Shown here: positions 9,012 through 18,106 of the stretch, in pieces
Layout: each line of letters opens with the position of its first letter
Numbering within the stretch: position 1 is the stretch's first letter
From: Pectobacterium wasabiae CFBP 3304
GTDB taxonomy: Bacteria; Pseudomonadota; Gammaproteobacteria; Enterobacterales; Enterobacteriaceae
Direction of reading: 5' to 3'
Length of the DNA: 64,000 nt
Assembly: GCF_001742185.1 (NCBI RefSeq)
Contig: NZ_CP015750.1
Coordinates: 434,001-498,000, forward strand
The notes under the pieces: model-generated
What the model saw: only the letters and a program-made list of their open reading frames with translations
Told to the model about the DNA's origin: nothing
The model's database searches: none
Position numbers and translations under genes: made by a program

Positions 9012-9661
9012 TGCAACGTCACCCGCTGTGCAAACTGTTTCCCCAAGTCCATATCTTCATCCGGTGCATCATTTTTATCTAGCGACAGCGCATAAGATTG
9101 CAATTCAGCATTAGGTTCCGGCGTGACGAGCGTGGTTTTACAACGTGAAGCCAGCGCAGGCGCCAGATTAATGGCCTTATCATTCTGATAGGACATATCG
9201 ACAAAGTAGGTCGGGTCGTAAGTAGAAATCAGCAAAGGCTTGCCAGCCAGCGGCTGTGGGTGTGCCAGCGGCAACACAAATTCCAGTACCGCCTGGTTGC
9301 CTTTACGGGAAAGGTGATACTCGGTTGGCAGCCGCGCATATTTTACGGGCTGATTATCGCGATAAATATCGGTGAAATAGTGCTGCCCCAAGACATTCGC
9401 CATAACTTCCGCCGCCAGTTTTTTCCAGACGTCAGAATCAGTTTTCGCCTTCCCTGCGTCATACAGCAGGTCGGCCGATGTAATAGGATCCATCGTCCAC
9501 TGCATGCGTAAACCAGTGATATTGTCGTTCTGACTCTCAACTGTCGTCTGCATATCAATAAAACTGTGTGGGTGAGCGAAAACGGGCTGGCAGAGTGCCA
9601 AGCCTGTCATTAGTAACGTTATCCGACCGACTCGTCGTTTCAAAGCGTTATAATGTAACAT
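9002..9661 (-). CDS. zevA: DUF1007 periplasmic protein, ZevA-like
   Basis: A secreted protein of the DUF1007 family, the usual partner of NicO-type transporters. The signal peptide ends near CQPVFA, and the mature protein begins HPHSF, a His motif typical of the family. I place the start at the ATG at 9661, since the GTG at 9673 only adds four residues. Neither has a strong ribosome site. The reading frame overlaps zevB by 10 bases. A Zur-like palindrome covers the start codon (9642-9664). The upstream gene hcaT ends 31 bases away on the same strand. The likely role is periplasmic metal delivery to ZevB. Confidence 0.78.
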   Translation of the reverse strand: MLHYNALKRRVGRITLLMTGLALCQPVFAHPHSFIDMQTTVESQNDNITGLRMQWTMDPITSADLLYDAGKAKTDSDVWKKLAAEVMANVLGQHYFTDIYRDNQPVKYARLPTEYHLSRKGNQAVLEFVLPLAHPQPLAGKPLLISTYDPTYFVDMSYQNDKAINLAPALASRCKTTLVTPEPNAELQSYALSLDKNDAPDEDMDLGKQFAQRVTLQCQ

Positions 9662-9664
9662 TAT
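9642..9664. promoter_or_regulatory. Zur-like box overlapping the zevA start
   Basis: On the minus strand the core AATGTTACATTATAAC matches the zinc repressor palindrome (GAAATGTTATAWTATAACATTTC) at about 17 of 23 positions by eye. It covers the zevA start codon, which is unusual for an operator, but zinc control fits the ZevAB assignment. Confidence 0.5.
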
Positions 9665-9692
9665 TTTTACCACAATGTGTTACGCCACTCTC

Positions 9693-10850
9693 TTATGTTT
9701 TTGCGACAGTGTGATAGCTCACAGAGGGCCTGATAAACAGGGCTGGAACCGCCAACAGCGCCATCACCCAAAACGTACCGCCCTGCAAATGATCAAACAG
9801 GAAGCCGGACACCATGGTCATCACCGCAATACTCCCGCCCATCGCCAATGCGGAATATACCGCCTGTAATCGCAATACGTCACCATCACTGCGTGCTGCA
9901 ATAAAACGCATGGCGGCCAGATGACAGACGGTAAACGTACCACAGTGCAATATCTGTATCACAATCAGCCACGGCAGAGCCACCGTCGCCCCCATCAAAC
10001 CCCAGCGCACCACACCGCATACCGCAGAAAGCAGCAGAAGCTGTCTGGCGCTCCAGCGTCGGAAAAGACGCTGACTAAAGGTAAAAATGACGATCTCCGC
10101 GACAACACCCAGCGACCAGAGATAACCGATAATCGAGGCGGAGTAGCCTGAATCCTGCCAATAAATCACGCTGAAACCATAGTAAGCCGCGTGCGCCCCC
10201 TGCAACAGCGACACGCAAAGCAGGAAACGCCATACCGCCGGTTCACTCAGTAATTTTTTCCATGGCGTAACGCTGGCAGATTGCGCTGTAGACGCAGCAG
10301 CCTGTGGCATCACACTCGGCCGGAACAGCATACCAAGCAGCATGGCGACAAGGCCTGCACTCAGAATCGCCAAGATGGCGGAGTGCCCCCAGATAGCCAC
10401 CAGTTCCCCCGTCACGGCAGAGGCAATAACAAAGGCAATTGATCCCCATACGCGAACCTTGCCGTAATCCATCGCTACCTGCTTTTGCCACGTGGCAGCC
10501 AACGCATCAGTCAGCGGCACCAGCGGCGCAAAAAACAGGTTAAACCCGATCATCACTATCATTAGCCACAGCCAGGCATTACCCAGCCAAAAACCCACCA
10601 CCAACGCCAATGACAGCAGCGCTAACCCCCGCAATACCGTAATTAATGTGGACGGATCTTTCACGCTGGGCGTAATGACCAGACTACCGATGAAGCGCGC
10701 CACCAGCCCTGCCCCCAACAGCATGCCGATCGACTCTGCGGAAAGCCCCTCCCCCTTCAACCATCCGCCCCAAAACGGCAGGAAAACGCCATAACAAAAA
10801 AAGTATGTGAAATAGCTCAGCGCCAGCCAGCGCGTCGATTGCAAAACCAT
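9693..10850 (-). CDS. hcaT: MFS transporter, HcaT (phenylpropionate permease) type
   Basis: A 12-segment major facilitator of the HcaT family, annotated in E. coli as a putative 3-phenylpropionate permease. The N-terminus WLALSYFTYFFCYGVFLPF and the loop DYGKVRVWGSIAF are characteristic. I start it at the ATG at 10850 because GGGAGACATC lies directly before it. The longer frame to 10943 adds 31 residues with no support. In E. coli hcaT lies between suhB and glyA, as here. The hca degradation genes are absent from this window, so the substrate is uncertain. Confidence 0.82.
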   Translation of the reverse strand: MVLQSTRWLALSYFTYFFCYGVFLPFWGGWLKGEGLSAESIGMLLGAGLVARFIGSLVITPSVKDPSTLITVLRGLALLSLALVVGFWLGNAWLWLMIVMIGFNLFFAPLVPLTDALAATWQKQVAMDYGKVRVWGSIAFVIASAVTGELVAIWGHSAILAILSAGLVAMLLGMLFRPSVMPQAAASTAQSASVTPWKKLLSEPAVWRFLLCVSLLQGAHAAYYGFSVIYWQDSGYSASIIGYLWSLGVVAEIVIFTFSQRLFRRWSARQLLLLSAVCGVVRWGLMGATVALPWLIVIQILHCGTFTVCHLAAMRFIAARSDGDVLRLQAVYSALAMGGSIAVMTMVSGFLFDHLQGGTFWVMALLAVPALFIRPSVSYHTVAKT

Positions 10851-11072
10851 GATGTCTCCCTTTCGATGATGAACACTCCCGCTCACCATCCGACAAACTG
10901 TAACAAACACGACGTATATAATTCTCAACTGAAAGTACGCCAACGTTTCTTGCTGGCGACTCTTTTTGCCAGTGACTGTTTTTGCTGGTTACTGTGTCAG
11001 AGTGCATGCGGTGGCGCAACGCGTTATTCGTCATTACACGTGAACGGAAATATCGCCTGATCGACAGCCATA

Positions 11073-11228
11073 AAAAATTTCCGAGAGAAATTTTTAACGT
11101 TGCGTCAGCAACGGCCCGTAAGGGTGGGTGCCAAGGATGGCACGCCATAAAAAAACGTGGGGAACGTTTTTCAACGTCGCTTGCGACGGCCCCTAAGGGT
11201 GGCGGCCAGGGATGGCTCGCCATAAAAA
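11073..11228. repeat. two tandem copies of a four-hairpin intergenic unit
   Basis: Two units of about 77 bp lie head to tail between hcaT and glyA. Unit 1 (11073-11150) forms hairpins AAAAATTTC/GAAATTTTT, CGTTGC/GCAACG, GCCC/GGGT and GTGCCA/TGGCAC. Unit 2 (11152-11228) forms AAAACGT/ACGTTTT, CGTCGC/GCGACG, a GCCCC/GGGT-type stem and a weaker last stem. Stem bases differ between copies while pairing is kept. The rest of 10851-11072 shows nothing I can name. Confidence 0.8.
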
Positions 11229-11252
11229 ACGCCAGCACACAGGCTGGCGTTT
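11224..11252 (-). terminator. glyA terminator
   Basis: AACGCCAGC (11228-11236) pairs with GCTGGCGTT (11243-11251). On the minus strand the stem is followed by TTTTTTATGG, a good terminator about 40 bases after the glyA stop. Confidence 0.85.
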
Positions 11253-11291
11253 AGTACATGTTCCGACGGTGATGTCAGAAACAGTATGGGA

Positions 11292-12545
11292 TTATGCGTA
11301 AACCGGGAAGCGGGCGCAGATATCCAGAACTTTTTGCTTCACGCGTTCAATGGTCGCTTCATCATTGATGTTGTCTAACACATCACAGATCCAGCCAGCC
11401 AGTTCACGCACTTCTGCTTCTTTAAAGCCGCGACGCGTTGCTGCTGGCGTACCGATACGGATACCGGAAGTCACGAACGGGCTCTTCGGATCGTTAGGCA
11501 CGCTGTTTTTGTTCACGGTGATGTTCGCACGGCCCAGCGCAGCATCGGCTTCTTTACCCGTCAGGTTTTTACTGACCAGATCCAGCAGAAACAGGTGGTT
11601 GCTGGTCGCACCGGAAACCACGTTGAAACCACGTGACAGGAAGACTTCTACCATTGCTTTGGCGTTTTTCGCAACTTGCTGCTGATAGACTTTGAACTCA
11701 GGCTCCATCGCTTCTTTCAGTGCGACAGCTTTACCCGCGATAACGTGCATCAACGGGCCACCCTGACCGCCAGGGAAAACAGCGGAGTTCAGCTTTTTAT
11801 ACAGCTCTTCATCACCGCCTTTCGCCAGAATCAGGCCACCGCGTGGGCCAGCCAGCGTTTTGTGCGTCGTCGTGGTCACGATGTGGGCATGAGGAACCGG
11901 GTTAGGGTAAACATCTGCGGCAATCAGACCGGCAACGTGCGCCATATCAACAAACAGGTAAGCACCGATGCTATCAGCGATTTCACGCATCTTCGCCCAG
12001 TCAACCACGCCAGAGTAAGCAGAGAAACCGCCAACGATCATTTTTGGTTTGTGCGTGCGCGCCAGTTCAGCCATTTCGTCGTAGTCGATTTTGCCGCTTT
12101 CGTCGATACCATAAGGAATAACTTTATACAATTTACCGGACAGGTTAACCGGAGAACCGTGAGTCAGGTGACCACCGTGCGCCAGGTTCATACCCAGAAT
12201 GGTGTCACCCGGCTGCAGCAGCGCGGTGTAAACGGCAAAGTTAGCCTGAGAGCCGGAGTGCGGCTGCACGTTGGCATAATCGGCACCAAACAGCGCTTTA
12301 GCACGATCGATCGCCAATTGCTCAACCACGTCAACATACTCACAGCCGCCGTAGTAACGTTTGCCCGGATAACCTTCAGCATACTTGTTCGTTAGCTGAG
12401 ACCCTTGAGCCTGCATAACGCGTGGGCTGGTGTAGTTTTCTGATGCAATCAGTTCAATGTGCTCTTCCTGACGCACCACTTCTTGCTCCATTGCTTGCCA
12501 CAGGTCGGCATCATAATCGGCAATGTTCATTTCACGCTTTAACAT
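11292..12545 (-). CDS. glyA: Serine hydroxymethyltransferase
   Basis: GlyA converts serine and tetrahydrofolate into glycine and 5,10-methylene-tetrahydrofolate, the main one-carbon source of the cell. The 417 residues equal the E. coli length. The PLP lysine lies in [14 protein letters not shown]. Other family landmarks include [12 protein letters not shown] near the N-terminus and [12 protein letters not shown]. The start has a clear AGGAG ribosome site. It is transcribed divergently from hmp, the conserved enterobacterial arrangement, with a PurR-like box in the shared region. Terminator at 11224-11252. Confidence 0.99.
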   Translation of the reverse strand: MLKREMNIADYDADLWQAMEQEVVRQEEHIELIASENYTSPRVMQAQGSQLTNKYAEGYPGKRYYGGCEYVDVVEQLAIDRAKALFGADYANVQPHSGSQANFAVYTALLQPGDTILGMNLAHGGHLTHGSPVNLSGKLYKVIPYGIDESGKIDYDEMAELARTHKPKMIVGGFSAYSGVVDWAKMREIADSIGAYLFVDMAHVAGLIAADVYPNPVPHAHIVTTTTHKTLAGPRGGLILAKGGDEELYKKLNSAVFPGGQGGPLMHVIAGKAVALKEAMEPEFKVYQQQVAKNAKAMVEVFLSRGFNVVSGATSNHLFLLDLVSKNLTGKEADAALGRANITVNKNSVPNDPKSPFVTSGIRIGTPAATRRGFKEAEVRELAGWICDVLDNINDEATIERVKQKVLDICARFPVYA

Positions 12546-12681
12546 CCGGATCTCCTGACTCAGCTAACATAAATATACTGGGAATTGATGGCTCATTTGA
12601 GAATGGGCCCACCCTTTTGGGGAATGGCGTATAGTGTAAACCGTTTTTCCCTAATGAAGATAGGTCTTGACAGAGGTTTTT

Positions 12682-12697
12682 ACGCAAACGATTAGCT
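12682..12697. promoter_or_regulatory. PurR-like operator upstream of glyA
   Basis: ACGCAAACGATTAGCT matches the PurR consensus ANGCAANCGNTTNCNT at 10 of 11 fixed positions. PurR represses glyA in E. coli. The site lies about 137 bases from the glyA start. Confidence 0.6.
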
Positions 12698-12852
12698 ACA
12701 GGCGGCGCAAGGCTTCAGCCAATCTACATTGTGTAGCGACAAACGGATTTTTCTTCATTCTCATCCTGCTATTTCTTCATGTTATTCCCTCTGACCCACG
12801 CTAAAAGTCCCCACCACCAAAAAGGTAATTTACAGCGACGGATAAACCCAAT

Positions 12853-12875
12853 AAGATGCATATAAAATACAACTT
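12853..12875. promoter_or_regulatory. NsrR-like operator upstream of hmp
   Basis: AAGATGCATAT, one base, then AAATACAACTT forms the 11-1-11 NsrR motif with about one mismatch per half. NsrR is the nitric-oxide-sensing repressor of hmp in enterobacteria. The site ends 30 bases before the hmp start. Confidence 0.75.
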
Positions 12876-12905
12876 ATAAGTCATGCAAATAAATAAGGAG
12901 TCACC

Positions 12906-14096
12906 ATGCTGGATAACCACACTATCGCTATCGTTAAATCAACCATCCCTCTGCTGGCAGAAACTGGTCCGAAACTGACCGCGCATTTCTACGATCGTAT
13001 GTTTACGCATAACCCGGAGCTCAAAGATATTTTCAACATGAGCAACCAACGCAATGGCGATCAGCGGGAAGCACTGTTCAATGCCATTTGTGCTTATGCG
13101 ACGAATATTGAAAACCTGGCTGCGCTGCTGCCTGCGGTTGAGCGCATCGCCCAGAAGCATGCCAGTTTTAACATTCAGGCAGATCAGTATCAGATCGTGG
13201 GTAGTCACCTATTGGCAACGCTGGATGAAATGTTTAGTCCCGGCCAAGAGGTGCTGGACGCCTGGGGTAAAGCCTATGGCGTACTGGCGAATGTCTTCAT
13301 CCAACGCGAAAATGATATCTACCGCAGCACCGAAACCCAAAACGGCGGCTGGAGCGGTGTACGCGCTTTCCGCATTGTGAACAAACAGCCACAAAGTTCC
13401 GTGATCACCAGCTTCACACTGGAACCCGTCGACGGCCAACCTATCGCTGATTTTCAGCCGGGCCAGTATCTGGCGGTTTACATCAAGCATGATAGTTTTG
13501 CCAATCAGGAGATTCGCCAATACTCTCTGACTCATGCGCCGAATGGACAGTCCTACCGGATTGCGGTTAAACGTGAAGCGCAAGGCACCGTTTCCGGCTA
13601 TCTGCATGCTACCGCTCGTGAAGGCGATATCATTCATCTCGCAGCTCCGCACGGCGACTTCTTCCTTGATATTCCCGCCACCACGCCAGTTGCTCTGATT
13701 TCCGGAGGCGTGGGGCAAACCCCGATGCTGGGTATGCTGCATACACTAAAACAACAGAGCCATCAGGCGAAAGTGTTATGGCTGCACGCAGCAGAAAACG
13801 GCGCAACGCACGCATTTGCTGATGAAATCGAACAGACGGGGCAATCATTGCCGCAGTTCCAGAACCACATCTGGTATCGGGAACCGCAACAGACCGACCG
13901 TCCGGGAGAAGATTATCATCACAGTGGCCTGATGCAGTTATCCTCGCTACAAGATGAATTAACCACGCCGGCTATGCACTACTACTTGTGCGGCCCAGTA
14001 GTTTTCATGCAGTTTGTCGCACAGCAGTTGCTGGCAATCGGCATCCCGGCCGAGCAACTGCATTACGAATGTTTTGGTCCGCATAAAGTTGTCTAA
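12906..14096 (+). CDS. hmp: Flavohemoglobin, nitric oxide dioxygenase
   Basis: Hmp detoxifies nitric oxide to nitrate with O2 and NAD(P)H in the cytoplasm, a defence useful against plant and host NO. The 396 residues have three domains: globin (about 1-137, proximal His85 in QKHASFNI, distal Tyr29 and Gln53), FAD-binding (about 150-260, with RQYSLT), and NAD-binding (about 265-396, with SGGVGQTPM and YLCGP). The start has AAGGAG 7 bases upstream. An NsrR-like box precedes it and a strong terminator follows. Confidence 0.98.
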   Translation: MLDNHTIAIVKSTIPLLAETGPKLTAHFYDRMFTHNPELKDIFNMSNQRNGDQREALFNAICAYATNIENLAALLPAVERIAQKHASFNIQADQYQIVGSHLLATLDEMFSPGQEVLDAWGKAYGVLANVFIQRENDIYRSTETQNGGWSGVRAFRIVNKQPQSSVITSFTLEPVDGQPIADFQPGQYLAVYIKHDSFANQEIRQYSLTHAPNGQSYRIAVKREAQGTVSGYLHATAREGDIIHLAAPHGDFFLDIPATTPVALISGGVGQTPMLGMLHTLKQQSHQAKVLWLHAAENGATHAFADEIEQTGQSLPQFQNHIWYREPQQTDRPGEDYHHSGLMQLSSLQDELTTPAMHYYLCGPVVFMQFVAQQLLAIGIPAEQLHYECFGPHKVV

Positions 14097-14120
14097 CCCT
14101 CATTGATAACGGATCAAACC

Positions 14121-14148
14121 CAAAGGTCGCTTTTGCGACCTTTTTTTC
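14121..14148 (+). terminator. hmp terminator
   Basis: AAAGGTCGC, a TTTT loop and GCGACCTTT are followed by more T. A textbook Rho-independent terminator 25 bases after the hmp stop. Confidence 0.9.
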
Positions 14149-14255
14149 GTCTATCAAAACATCGCCTTCCCAGAAACACTTTACTGATCACAATTTTATG
14201 GGTCGATACATGGATACTCCGCTAAAAAAGAGGTGGGTCACAAAAAAGAAGATCT

Positions 14256-14280
14256 TATTGAAATAACATTTCATTTTTAA
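14256..14280. promoter_or_regulatory. KdgR-like operator upstream of paeY-pemA
   Basis: TTGAAATAACATTTCATTTT resembles the KdgR pectin-catabolism repressor site (AATGAAAC...GTTTCATT type palindrome). It lies about 330 bases before paeY, with a repeat element inserted between them. Pectinase genes of soft-rot bacteria are typically KdgR-controlled. Confidence 0.6.
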
Positions 14281-14312
14281 TGAATAATTATTTCACCAAA
14301 AGAACCTACGTT

Positions 14313-14453
14313 TAGATCCTAAATAATTCGAGTCGCGGGACAAAACGTTAGCGTTTTGAACAACGCAAAGCGTTGGCCCGTCAGGGCGAGGCACACGCCA
14401 GCGTGCCGAGTATCGCAGCTAACGCACATGCAACTTGAAGAATGACGGGTATA
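14313..14453. repeat. ERIC-ended repeat element with one four-hairpin unit
   Basis: The 141-bp element has ends of the ERIC type: CCTAAATAATTCGAG on the left and CAACTTGAAGAATGACGGGT-ATA on the right. Inside is one four-hairpin unit (14341-14407): CAAAACG/CGTTTTG, CAACGC/GCGTTG, GCCC/GGGC, GGCAC/GTGCC. It sits between the KdgR-like box and paeY. Confidence 0.75.
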
Positions 14454-14606
14454 AGTATCGCCCTTGAATCGGCTTGGGTGCACAATAACGGCCCCAATGT
14501 TCTCTCTAAAGGCCGTGGCAAGAACGATAAAAAACAGCGATCTTTCTTTGATAACACTTGGGTTCATTAACCGTTTCCGATTAACCAACAAGGGATATGT
14601 CCTACC

Positions 14607-16265
14607 ATGGCAAAACGTTTTTCAGAAAGTATGGCTTTAGCGTTGATACTTTCCGCCCCTTTCACATTCGTACACGCTAAAACTCCCGCTGCTGCACACC
14701 AGACCGCGACACCAGAGAGTGCTAAATTGCTGTCAGGCTCAACGCTGGGTGAGAAAACCGGCCTATCGGGTAACGTCACCGTTCGGGATATTCACCTGCC
14801 CGCCACCATCATAATCAGAGACCAACAAGGCCAGAAACGGCAGACACAGACCGATGAGCAAGGGAAATATCACCTTGATGTCTCAGGTCTCACGCCCCCG
14901 TTACGGGTTTTAGCCATTGAATCCGGTGGTAATAACTGCCTGCTGAATAATATTTCCCGTGCAATCTGCCTGTCTGCCGTCGCGCCTTCACTGCATGACG
15001 GTAAAGAAAATATCGCCAATATCAACCCACTGACTGACCGCATTACCTCAGATATCGCCGTAGCAGCCGGTTACATCGGCCCACAGCAGCTAACCGACGA
15101 CACGGAATCACCAAAACTGGATGCCGCAGCATGGAAAACAGCCTATGCCGATTTCCATGCTGGCTTTAATGGCGCGTTAAAACAGGCGGGTATCAGCGCT
15201 CCCGCGCGCTTCGATCCCCTAACCTACCCAGCAAGCCAGCAGGAAGCCGTCACCAAAATCGTCAACGTTATTAACCATAACCGCAATTATCACAACAATA
15301 CGGGTTACTCCGGCCACACCGTTCTAACCGACAGCGCATTTCACCCGATTGTCGGCCTGAACGATAAAGGCAACTATGAACCGCTAGATTATCGCTCTGC
15401 CCGCCAAAGCCTGGATGCAATCCAGAAAGCGCAAACCCGCATTTTCCTCGTTGGCGATTCAACCGCAGCCACTTATGAAAAAATGCGCTTGCCACGTATG
15501 GGATGGGGTCAGGTTTTTGAACAACAATTCAGTAAAAACAGCAGTGTGAAAATCGTCAATGGCACACGTGCGGGCCGCAGTTCACGCGACTATTTTTACG
15601 AAGGCTGGTTCCGCCAAATGCAGCCCCTGATGAAAGAGGGCGATTTCCTGTTTATCCAGATGGGGCACAACGATCAAAACTGCAACGGTGCGAAAGCAGT
15701 ACGCGGTCCCGCTGACGTTGCGAACCTGTGTACTTACCCGAACGATGCCGCAGGGAAAAAACAGGCCCCGCAGGGGAAAGCGGATATGTCATTCCAGACT
15801 TCGCTGGAACGCTACATCACTTTCGCCCGTCAACATAAACTGACGCCGGTACTGCTTACCCCAACCACCCGGGTGAAAACGGCTGAAGGGAAAAACGGCA
15901 CGCCTGCCGTACATAGCCACTTCACCAAACAAAATGCAGACAACGGCTACGCCTTCGTTGGCGATTACAGCCAGACCATCAAGGACACGGCTGCGACTAA
16001 CAAGGTCGTTTTGCTGGACATTGAGCCCGCTACTATTGCGTTGGCAAATCAGGGCAACAGCGAGCATTGGAAACAATATTGGCTGGTGATCGATCCCAAA
16101 AAATACCCTTACTACCGCGATCAGGCCGGTAGTCTGAGCAAACCAGACACCACCCATTTTCAGAAAAAAGGCGCGATCGCCGTGGCAGAGATTGTCGCGA
16201 ATGCCATTCGGCAAGAACCTGCGTTAGCGTCGCTGGCGGAAAAAACAGTCAGCAAGCACAAGTAA
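14607..16265 (+). CDS. paeY: Pectin acetylesterase PaeY
   Basis: PaeY removes acetyl groups from pectin outside the cell, opening it to methylesterase and lyases. The product has a signal peptide (ending near FVHA). A region of about 250 residues follows, and then a GDSL/SGNH esterase domain. The nucleophile is Ser285 in FLVGDSTAATY, with GRSSRD and MGHNDQN blocks and a catalytic DTTH (Asp514, His517). The length of 552 residues fits Dickeya PaeY. pemA follows after 101 bases on the same strand, with a hairpin between. In Dickeya a pectate lyase gene (pelD) precedes paeY; here hmp does. Confidence 0.92.
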   Translation: MAKRFSESMALALILSAPFTFVHAKTPAAAHQTATPESAKLLSGSTLGEKTGLSGNVTVRDIHLPATIIIRDQQGQKRQTQTDEQGKYHLDVSGLTPPLRVLAIESGGNNCLLNNISRAICLSAVAPSLHDGKENIANINPLTDRITSDIAVAAGYIGPQQLTDDTESPKLDAAAWKTAYADFHAGFNGALKQAGISAPARFDPLTYPASQQEAVTKIVNVINHNRNYHNNTGYSGHTVLTDSAFHPIVGLNDKGNYEPLDYRSARQSLDAIQKAQTRIFLVGDSTAATYEKMRLPRMGWGQVFEQQFSKNSSVKIVNGTRAGRSSRDYFYEGWFRQMQPLMKEGDFLFIQMGHNDQNCNGAKAVRGPADVANLCTYPNDAAGKKQAPQGKADMSFQTSLERYITFARQHKLTPVLLTPTTRVKTAEGKNGTPAVHSHFTKQNADNGYAFVGDYSQTIKDTAATNKVVLLDIEPATIALANQGNSEHWKQYWLVIDPKKYPYYRDQAGSLSKPDTTHFQKKGAIAVAEIVANAIRQEPALASLAEKTVSKHK

Positions 16266-16297
16266 TTATCAGTCAGGCAAAACGATAAGACAGAACC

Positions 16298-16323
16298 ACG
16301 CGCGGCATGACGTAGCCGCGCGT
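16298..16323 (+). other. GC-rich hairpin between paeY and pemA
   Basis: ACGCGCGGC pairs perfectly with GCCGCGCGT around an 8-base loop, 44 bases before pemA. It lacks a proper T run, so it may stabilise or attenuate an operon transcript rather than end it. Confidence 0.6.
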
Positions 16324-16366
16324 TATAGACCTTCCTCTTTCCCTTACCGATTACAGGACTCTGGAC

Positions 16367-17473
16367 ATGATAAACACCTTACACTTCGGCAAGACGCTGA
16401 CTTTAGCCATGTTAATTTCCTCACCCTGGGCGTTAGCACAGGCAGCCGACTACAATGCACTGGTTTCCGCCAATGCAACAGACGCCAAAGCCTACAAAAC
16501 CATTACTGAAGCTATCGCCAGCGCCCCAGCAGACAGTTCTCCATTTGTTATCTATGTGAAAAATGGCGTCTACCATGAGCGCCTCACCATTACACGTCCC
16601 AACATTCATCTTCAGGGCGAAAGCCGCGATGGAACCGTCATCACCGCAACCACCGCAGCCGGGATGCTCAAACCCGATGGCAGCAAATGGGGAACCTATG
16701 GCAGCAATACGGTAAAAGTCGACGCCCCCGATTTCAGCGCCCACTCGCTGACCATCAGCAACGATTTCGATTACCTAGCCAATCAGGCAAAAACGAGTGA
16801 GGATCCAACTAAATTAAAAGACTCGCAGGCCGTTGCGCTGCTGGTTGCCGAAAATAGCGATCGGGCGTGGTTCCATGATGTCAGCCTGACGGGCTATCAG
16901 GACACGCTGTATGTGAAAGGTGGACGCAGTTTCTTCTCAAAATGCCGTATCAGCGGCACCGTTGATTTCATCTTCGGCAACGGCACAGCGCTGTTCGACG
17001 ATTGTGACATCGTCGCTCGTAACCGTACCGATGTGAAAGATCAACCAATTGGCTACCTCACCGCCCCCAGCACTGACATTAAGCAAAAATATGGTTTGGT
17101 TATTATCAATAGCCGGGTGATTAAAGAGAAAGATGTGCCCGCAAAAAGCTATGGTTTGGGCCGCCCTTGGCACCCAACGACCACCTTTGAGGACGGTCGC
17201 TATGCCGATCCTAACGCCATCGGCCAGACCGTTTTCCTGAACACCAGCATGGACGACCACATCTATGGCTGGGACAAAATGTCAGGCAAAGATAAACAAG
17301 GCGAAAAAATCTGGTTCCATCCGCAGGACTCACGCTTTTTCGAGTATAAATCCAGCGGTAAAGGAGCAGAGAAAAACGATCAGCGCCGTCAGTTGAGCGA
17401 GGCGGAAGCAGCAGAATACACTGCTGATAAGGTATTAGCAGGCTGGGTTCCTACTGCACCTAAAGGGAAATAA
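16367..17473 (+). CDS. pemA: Pectin methylesterase PemA
   Basis: PemA de-esterifies extracellular pectin so that pectate lyases can act. The 368-residue product has a signal peptide (ending near ALAQAA) and the right-handed parallel beta-helix motifs of carbohydrate esterase family 8. Catalytic residues are visible: Asp179 in GYQDTLYV, Asp200 in GTVDFIFGNG and Arg266 in LGRPWHP. It follows paeY on the same strand, as in Dickeya, and probably shares its KdgR control. A terminator follows at once. Secretion by the type II Out system is expected from the family. Confidence 0.96.
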   Translation: MINTLHFGKTLTLAMLISSPWALAQAADYNALVSANATDAKAYKTITEAIASAPADSSPFVIYVKNGVYHERLTITRPNIHLQGESRDGTVITATTAAGMLKPDGSKWGTYGSNTVKVDAPDFSAHSLTISNDFDYLANQAKTSEDPTKLKDSQAVALLVAENSDRAWFHDVSLTGYQDTLYVKGGRSFFSKCRISGTVDFIFGNGTALFDDCDIVARNRTDVKDQPIGYLTAPSTDIKQKYGLVIINSRVIKEKDVPAKSYGLGRPWHPTTTFEDGRYADPNAIGQTVFLNTSMDDHIYGWDKMSGKDKQGEKIWFHPQDSRFFEYKSSGKGAEKNDQRRQLSEAEAAEYTADKVLAGWVPTAPKGK

Positions 17474-17480
17474 ATGTAAC

Positions 17481-17512
17481 AAAGCCAGCCTTCATCAGGC
17501 TGGCTTCTCTAT
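17481..17512 (+). terminator. pemA terminator
   Basis: AAGCCAGCC (17482-17490) pairs with GGCTGGCTT around TTCATCA, followed by a short pyrimidine tail. It starts 8 bases after the pemA stop. Confidence 0.75.
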
Positions 17513-17514
17513 CT

Positions 17515-17570
17515 GTCGTACTTCACGCTACGTGTGCATTAGCTGCATGAAACTCGAAGGATGTAGCGTG
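17515..17570. repeat. ERIC-end remnant
   Basis: GTCGTACTTCACGCTACGTG and the following TGCATTAGCTGCAT are a degenerate version of the ERIC-type end GTCATACTTCAAGCTGCATG seen elsewhere in the window. No partner end is present. Confidence 0.5.
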
Positions 17571-17601
17571 TAAACCGTATTGGCTGAGGGAGGCGAAACG
17601 A

Positions 17602-17955
<354 letters not shown>

Positions 17956-18023
17956 TTATCTATGTTGCGGCCAAAGCCGAGCATCAGCAAATAAACAGCA
18001 TGTCAGAACTCAGGCGGACAATC

Positions 18024-18050
18024 TATACCCGTCATACTTCAAGCTACTGG
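18024..18050. repeat. ERIC-end fragment
   Basis: TATACCCGTCATACTTCAAG followed by CTACTGG is a single ERIC-type end between glrR and glnB, without the other end. Confidence 0.55.
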
Positions 18051-18106
18051 TGAATTGTGGGCACTGACCCACGCCACACTACATTACGGGCGCCCTACCT
18101 GCTCCC

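Noticed and set aside
10684..11254. Open frames over the tandem hairpin units, both strands
   Set aside because: Their sequence is made of the repeat units and has no ribosome site or protein resemblance.
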